NCBI GenBank assembly: GCA_026545765.1 | Contig: CM048840.1 | Coordinates: 32,430,765 to 32,494,764 of the forward strand | Source of the DNA: Plantago major | Lineage: Eukaryota > Streptophyta > Magnoliopsida > Lamiales > Plantaginaceae | Direction: 5' to 3' | Length of the DNA: 64,000 nt | Shown: positions 58,286-64,000 of the stretch, in pieces | Numbering within the stretch: the stretch's first letter is position 1 | How the letters are laid out: the number at the start of each line of letters is the position of its first letter | Translations under genes and position numbers: made by a program | Notes under the pieces: model-generated | The model's database searches: none | Told to the model about the DNA's origin: nothing | Seen by the model: only the letters and a program-made list of their open reading frames with translations

Positions 58286-58525
58286 AAAATAGTGGTCAAT
58301 GCATGTATATGATCAGTTTCTAATTTCCAATATAATTATTTATCCCTAATTATTATCATTTTTATTTTTTTTGGACGTAGCCTTAATTAGTTAATTTGTT
58401 CTCCAAATTTATTTCAAACACACCTAGAACACAAGATATTTTTACTTCGTGGCTTCTAAATATTAAATGAAGACCTAATACCTTTCAATGCTTCACTTAC
58501 TGCATGGAGCCTGCCTATATAGCAA

Positions 58526-59126
58526 ATTTTGTTTTACATTTAAACATTTAGGATCACTTTGAGTTTGCACTAATTAAAACCGTTCTTTTTTTACATTTTG
58601 CACCAAAACGTTTCAAAAACTATCACCGTAACACAAAGGTTGTATGAACATTTGCTCAATTTTACTTTTAATTGATGGTATTATATTTCCATTTCATTGT
58701 TCTGTGATTTTATTATTAATTTCTTCAATAGCATAGCACATGGATGACAGTAATGAGAGTGAAGTCTCATTTGGGGTTCATCCTTGCATTTGTAGTTGTT
58801 ATCATGCTTTCTTTTTTCAATCCTTACTCATGTGTGATTGATCTCTCACAAGAAATAGTGGCATTGAACAATAAGAAACGTCCAAGAAGATACATATGTG
58901 AACACTGTTGTCCACGGACGTTTTTTTGTGTTCAATGCCATGTACTATGTTGTTGAAGAAATTAATAATAAAAACACAGAACAATGAAGGGGGAATATAA
59001 TACCATCAATTAAGAGTAAAATTGAGCAAATTTTCATACCTTATTATTATTTTTTTTAAACGTTTTGTAAAAAAATAAAGGTTTTAGTGCAAACTCAAAG
59101 TGAGTCAAAAGGTTTAAATGTAAAGT

Positions 59127-59131
<5 letters not shown>
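58526..59131. mobile_element. Long inverted-repeat element enclosing a small ORF
   Basis: Left arm 58526 to about 58743 and right arm about 58930-59131 are inverted copies: outer TTTTACATTTAAAC, CACTTTGAGTTTGCACTAA, middle TTGCTCAATTTTACT, TTAATTGATGGTATTATAT, inner TTATTATTAATTTCTTCAA and CATAG-ACATGG. Arms are roughly 200 bp and around 80-85 percent alike by eye; the loop is about 186 bp. The right end runs into a TA microsatellite and the left flank has TATATAG, so insertion at a TA-rich site is likely. Class not determined (Mutator-like, foldback or other TIR element). Confidence 0.65.
58744..58956 (+). CDS. Small secreted cysteine-rich protein, hypothetical
   Basis: Seventy residues. 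MTVMRVKSHL is followed by a hydrophobic segment GFILAFVVVIMLSFF (about 11-25), a likely signal peptide with cleavage near YSC. The mature part has a basic KKRPRR patch and seven cysteines in the last 20 residues, CEHCCPRTFFCVQCHVLCC. The ATG sits at the inner edge of the left inverted arm, and the last codons (HVLCC and the stop) lie in the right arm, so part of the cysteine pattern is shared with arm DNA. I do not recognise a family. A captured secreted-peptide gene fragment is one option, a chance ORF another. Confidence 0.4.
   Translation: MTVMRVKSHLGFILAFVVVIMLSFFNPYSCVIDLSQEIVALNNKKRPRRYICEHCCPRTFFCVQCHVLCC

Positions 59132-59191
<60 letters not shown>
59132..59191. repeat. TA microsatellite, about 60 bp
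   Basis: Pure TA dinucleotides, starting exactly at the right end of the inverted-repeat element. Confidence 0.9.
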
Positions 59192-59199
<8 letters not shown>

Positions 59200-59317
59200 G
59201 ACAACCCGATTACCCTTTGAAAAAGGGTTTAACGATGTTTACTAGTTGGCGCTTCGTGTTCATGCATGTTCAAAATTATTATCCCATTTCAAAATTAAAA
59301 TATGTTAATATATTTGA

Positions 59318-59551
59318 TGTGACCCCAAAATTTCAAGTAAATTAAAGTTTATAATGCTCAAAATGATTTAGAACGCTACTTATACCAATAAGTGTTACTT
59401 TATTTTTCGTGAATCCACCAATAAAATTTACAGTGTTAAATATATTTGCTCTGGATCAATAATCTTAGAATGCGTGACCAATTAAAAAGTAGACCAATAT
59501 ATCATTCGGAACTATCCATGAATAACCGTACCGATCTAAAGGGTCATCAAT
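59318..59551 (+). mobile_element. Old Cassandra LTR remnant
   Basis: TGTGACCCCAAAATTTCAAG, ATACCAATAAGTG, TTTGCTCTGGATCAATAATC, GCGTGACCAATTAAAAAGT and TATCATTCGGAACTATCCAT follow the Cassandra LTR order with many changes. Confidence 0.6.
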
Positions 59552-59566
59552 GTTTTCAGTGAAACT

Positions 59567-59716
59567 CTATATTTTTTGAACAGAACGGAACAGAACTGAA
59601 CAAAATTGAATGAAACTGAACTGAACTGAATTATAGTACAAAATATAACTAAGCAGAACTGAACTGAATGGATCTGAACTGAACTGAATGAGTTTGCAGA
59701 CGAAGAGAACAGAGCC
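59567..59716. mobile_element. TGAAC-rich PIF-type MITE remnant
   Basis: The right end GAAGAGAACAGAGCC plus TAA (59717-59719) matches the elements at 21715 and 26176. TGAAC arrays are present. The left end is lost. Confidence 0.55.
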
Positions 59717-61398
59717 TAACACTATAATGTTTATTAAAAAAATGAATAATGTTTTAATAAATAATATTTTATAAGCTAATGTTTTATATATTGACATTGA
59801 AGGTGCCCAATTTGCAATATTAATTGGGTGTTTGGGAAGCGATTAAAATGAACAGGGTTTTAATTTGATTTTAACTGTGAATAGTAACTGAATTATAATT
59901 GGGTTTTGAAAAATTGTGTTTGGGATGGAATTAAAGTTTTATAGTGTTGAGGACTAAAACCTCTAACACTAACTAATTAAACTATTACAAATAACCTAGT
60001 ATATGACCCGCCTCCGACTTGAGGTCCGACGTAGCGCTGGACCGAGCTTGTGTACCTGAAAGGACTAGGGGGGGGGGGGTTAGAATGGGTTACCCGGATT
60101 GCCTAAGTCAATCCGATAAGAGACTTTACTCAAGAGAGAGTTGTAAGCTCTCAATGTAATAGTTACGAGGGATTATGATAATACTTGGGGATTCTTCCCT
60201 TGATCTTGCTTACCTTCAGGTCATGGACCTTGTACTATATTTATAGTTATCACATGCTTATGAGTTGGCTCACAAGATGATGCCAAGTGTACATTTCAGT
60301 TTTGGACACCAATGCTACCTTTGGCCCATGGCCCATTAGTGAACAGTAATCCAATAGTAATCAATGGGCATGGGAGGGTAGTTTGGACCTTTCCCCTACT
60401 TGAGTACTGTTCCGCCTGTTGGGTCCGTGTTGGTCCCTCGGACAGATCTGTCTGCTTGGTTGATCTGCCCTTGGGTAACTCTGGATGTCCGAGCCAAGAG
60501 TCTCACGGAAGTACCTCAGTAGTTCTGTTATACGTTTGGTCTTGATGTGATGGTGGCGTCCGAGATTCTCTCGTCCGGTCCGTTTGGAATCTCTGTACTG
60601 ACGTAGCCAGGATTAGAAGTCCTTTTCCCAGCTAGCTCGGACTAGCTGTGAACGTGTAGCGACTTTAGCGTACTGGTTGATTCACTTTGGCCGGACCATG
60701 TGAGGTCGGACCAGTGCTGAATTGGCTAATTAAGCCGTGATGCGCTTTAGGACACGCTCTAAGGCGCCCTTAACGGATTGGACACATGTCCGTAACAACA
60801 TACGTCCCCCTAGTTTCCAAGTATCTTAGTAGAAGATAGTTGGTAACTATGAAAAGAACAAGTGTGTTGTGGAGCGTGTCCGAATCGTTAACTGAAAAAA
60901 GGAAAAAATCCTTTTGTTGAGATCCGTCATCCGTGTTCTTAGGAATTCAATATATCTCTCTCTCTCTCTCCCCCCCCCCCCCTTTTCCTTCTACAGTCCG
61001 AGTTATGTAATAGCCCGGACTGTAGATGGAAAAGGTATTTGTATCCGAGATATATAGATCCGAGTACGGTTAGGATCTGACGTAGCCCTCTGGAAGCTAT
61101 CCGTTGGACCGATTGTTGAATTGGTCCTCTGGTCACGATCCGTAAGCCAAAGAGGCCCAATAGGTTGTCCGTCCGGCCCACGGGGGAAAGATCCTGAGTA
61201 AAGTGACGCGACCGTTGGATTGGGACGACATCAACGGTTGGGGTTCTAAGCCCGATTGATGTGACGCGTATGTCAAGCATTAAATGCGACGTACTGACAG
61301 CCATCCATTCACGAAGCGGCACAACCCTTGGATTGGAGAGGACCAACGGCTGGGATTCAAATCCAAGGGATGTGACTCTTGGCTTACCCCAAATTGCC

Positions 61399-61411
61399 CT
61401 TATAAATAGTC
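61399..61411 (+). promoter_or_regulatory. TATA box of the plus-strand gypsy-type LTR
   Basis: CTTATAAATAGTC, equivalent to the minus-strand TATA at 4775-4789. Confidence 0.5.
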
Positions 61412-62118
61412 AGCTCATCAGTCACTTTCACACTTTTAGCAATCTCGAAACTCAGAGCAATCACAAAGCAATCCGAGCAATTGAAGACACATCCAAGAAA
61501 GCAAGACTCGCAGAATTTTGAAGTTTCTCCTTCGAATCCGTACCCTCGGAGAAGCAGCAAGGCTTAGTCGTCCGTTCAAACTTATCAAGTCAACTTTATC
61601 AAGTCAGTACGTCTTCACTCCTCCTAAGTTGTCTCCTTTTCGTGATATGCTTACTACTTGCTCATATGTTTTTGCCCTACTCGGATATGAAATTGTCGAG
61701 TCCGTATTTGCCGATGTTGCGAGTGATAGGCTTTAGCAACGTTCTTAGTTGAAACAATTCCCCTCTGTACTGTTGCATGCCAATTTATTGTCAATATCCA
61801 GCTTGGTTTGTCTCATGTGTATGCCCACTGTAACCAAAATTTGATTACGCATGCTTATTTGGTAATGTGTTGGTGCCAATTGGCACGCAGTCTTCCGTAA
61901 GTTGGCCCCTCTTAGTGTGCCGGGTAAGGCAGATGATAGTGCCAATGGCGCATTTCGGTGTGCCAAGGTTAGTACTACTAGTGCCGAGACTAGGCTCCAT
62001 GCAGAAAAATCTTATTAAGTAGAAATCTGTAGGCTTTCTTTGACTTAAAAAAAATTACCTAAACGAACTCTCGGACAATCACCACCCTTGTTTCTGACTT
62101 ATTTCCTTCTGCCCTAGG

Positions 62119-64000
62119 ATGTCCGGGAGTGATAGTCAGAACCAGCACGAGGCCCCAGGTTACAATGACGCAGTAGATTTAGGGACTGGGTCTGTGGATT
62201 TGACCTTGTCCGTAAGAGATTTCCTAGTTGTGGATCTTGGGTCGTCCAGGATTACGATCTTTGGGCAAGGAGTCCGTGGTCTGTGAAGCCGCCGACGTTC
62301 TGACGGGCGTGGTGACCTTGCTAGGACTAGGTCGTTAGTCGATCTCGGACTATAGGTGGCGTTAGGACGTCCGGGGATCCGGAAGCGAATCAAGCGTATG
62401 GCGGGAATGACAATGATCGGGAGGCTGATGAAGTCGAGATGTTCGAGGCTGGGGTGGAAGACCGTGTTGTAGCGGAAACAGGTCCGTCCAACCCAAGCAC
62501 ATCTGGGAGACCCGAAGGTGTCGACGAGGAGGAGGAAGATGGTGAGGAAGAGGAAGACGAGGACGAGGAGGAAGAAGGAGAAGGATCTCCTGTCGCTCGT
62601 CCCCCTAGACGCTCCGGTCGGCGGATTGCATTACACCCTGCTGCGCCCGTTCAGTCCAGTCTTCCATTAATTGAAGGTCGTGGCGCGAAAGCTGCCCGAA
62701 TCAAGTTCCCCCGTCCTGCGTCCGCTGTTACAATAGCGGACGAATTTGGAGAACTAAACACAGACGGACTTCTTCCTACATGTCCATCAAGGGTTAGGGC
62801 GGAGGACATCCCAGAATGGAGGCGGAAGTGGGAGATCCACGACCAGTAGAAATCATGGTTCCCGAGCCCGGACACGCATTTTACAACCCGCCCGCCGGGT
62901 ATATGTGCGTGCACGAGGTAGCTTTTGCTTGTGGGTGGAAGATCCCCATTGCAACGGAGTTGAAGCACATTCTGAATCACATTGGGATCGGTCCGAGTCA
63001 GGTTATCCCAAAGTCCTTGGGTAATCTTATCTGCTTCGTTGTTTTTTGCAAGAAGAAAGGGCGATAAATTTTGAAAACTTGATGACTCTTTCACATTTTT
63101 CGATCACCGGAATCCCTCTTCTATACTTTTATGAATAGGAAACCCTATAACTTCATTTCGGACTCCATTTCGTCGCTGGGATCGAAGTGGTGGGATAAGT
63201 ACATTTTTGTACGGATGGTTACGAAACACAGGCGTCCAGGAGGCGAGAACAATGGGGACTCCCAACAAAGTTCCTAAGGGAGAGCATCCCGGATTGGCGC
63301 CCCCTTCAGAAGAACGTGGCTCCGTGGGTGGCGGCAATCCACAAAAAGCATGATCCACCTATTTATCCGTTCTACGGATTAATCTATCAGCCACTGCCCT
63401 ACCTGTGCGGACTAACAGGTGCAGTGGAGGTTGGAGGGAAGACGGACTTTAGTAAGGATTCAGTGACTTGAAACTTTGCGTTCTTTCTTCTTCGAGATAC
63501 CCTGTTTTGATTGCATATTTCCGAAATTTTGGTAATTCTTCTTTAACATATCAGATGTCGACGCCTTGGTTTATTATGCGACTCATGGTTCGACTACATC
63601 ATGTCGACGCTCCGTGAAAAGAAAAGGTTGCAGAGGGAGCAGCAAGCCTTGGAAGTCGTCGCTGGTCAGAGGACCAAAATCATCAACACTTCCGCGGGTC
63701 TTCCTATGTCGGATCCAAAGAATGCCGCTGTGTTCGCCGCGGAGGAAGAAAGGCGGAACAAGGCTGGAGAGGATTCTCAGGCCTTGGCGGTGCCCGACAA
63801 GGGCAAAGCCCCTGCCACTCGGAGCGCCACTGCTTCAAAGTCCCAGGCTTCCGCTGCTGCAGCACCACAACGGGAGGTGTTGATGCAGGACGCTATTACT
63901 TCGGGACGAAAGAGAGGAACAACATCGGAGGCTCCCCCTGTAGCAAAGAAACAACAATTGTCCGCTGTCCTGCCTGTTGACCAAGCTGCTCTTGATAAGG
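62119..64000 (+). pseudogene. PF04195-type ORF, plus-strand copy, frameshifted
   Basis: The ATG at 62119 follows the acceptor CTGCCCTAG by one base and gives MSGSDSQNQHEAP. The frame changes between 62280 and 62439, then an acidic Glu/Asp run leads to RIKFPRPASAV and LLPTCPSRVRAEDIPEW. A second change near 62825 gives EIMVPEPGHAFYNPP, YMCVHEVAFACGW and IPKSLGNLICF, and a third follows at about 63062. The intron 63452-63554 (GTAAGG to TATCAG) matches the minus copy; the next exon has MSTLREKKRLQ and an Ala/Glu-rich coiled-coil-like region reaching the window end. Three frame changes make it a pseudogene. Confidence 0.65.

Larger units (their letters stand above)
59945..64000 (+). mobile_element. 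Gypsy-type LTR element with PF04195-like ORF, plus strand, runs off the window
   Basis: Starts TGTTGAGGACTAAAACC, aligned with the 6201 start of the minus-strand element. The promoter, leader intron and ORF follow in the same order. C and G homopolymer blocks occur at 60067-60080 and 60970-60982. The sequence before 59945 (GGGTGTTTGGGAAGCG at 59826) may be half of a hAT-type MITE cut by this insertion. The 3' end is outside the window. Confidence 0.6.

Overview
This window is nuclear DNA from a flowering plant, most likely a eudicot. It is AT-rich, the genes have GT-AG introns, the two host genes belong to plant families (a WIP C2H2 zinc-finger regulator and a ZTP29-type zinc transporter), and the transposons are plant types (Cassandra, CACTA, PIF/Harbinger, Mutator-like, Stowaway MITEs, L1-type LINEs, copia, and gypsy-type elements with a PF04195-like ORF). 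The small PIF-type MITEs rich in the pentamer TGAAC recall elements I associate with Caryophyllales, but that placement is a guess. All calls were made by reading and hand translation; nothing was searched.

Layout. 1-6201: gypsy-type element on the minus strand, interrupted by a 1.9 kb solo LTR. 6281-7436: non-autonomous CACTA element. 7440-8500: AT-rich degenerate repeats. 8570-15972: transposon cluster holding a Stowaway MITE, a nearly complete PIF/Harbinger element (Myb-like ORF1 and DDE transposase ORF2, both frameshifted) with a copia fragment inside it, a second MITE and a Mutator-like element. 17361-21832: MITEs and a TGAAC-bearing PIF-type element split by a second CACTA element. 22345-24865: decayed LINE ORF1 interrupted by a truncated LINE. 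26112-26725: Cassandra element with a MITE in its 5S-like region. 29550-32169: WIP gene. 34416-35627: a MITE and an internally deleted relative of the Harbinger element. 37698-43056: complete but coding-dead copia element. 43348-45560: second copy of the Mutator-like family, with different 5' cargo. 48676-53205: ZTP29-like gene with 12 coding exons. 54865-59716: truncated LINE, MITEs, a complete Cassandra with a solo LTR in its 5' LTR, and an inverted-repeat element enclosing a small secreted cysteine-rich ORF. 59945-64000: second gypsy-type element, on the plus strand and running off the window.

Only two genes look like intact host genes. The WIP gene encodes a predicted 352-residue transcription factor and the ZTP29 gene a predicted 279-residue zinc transporter. 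I see no functional link between them. Most of the rest is transposon history. Many insertions keep exact target-site duplications, so order of insertion can be read in several places. The least explained item is the 58526-59131 inverted-repeat element, whose loop carries an ORF with a signal peptide and seven clustered cysteines.
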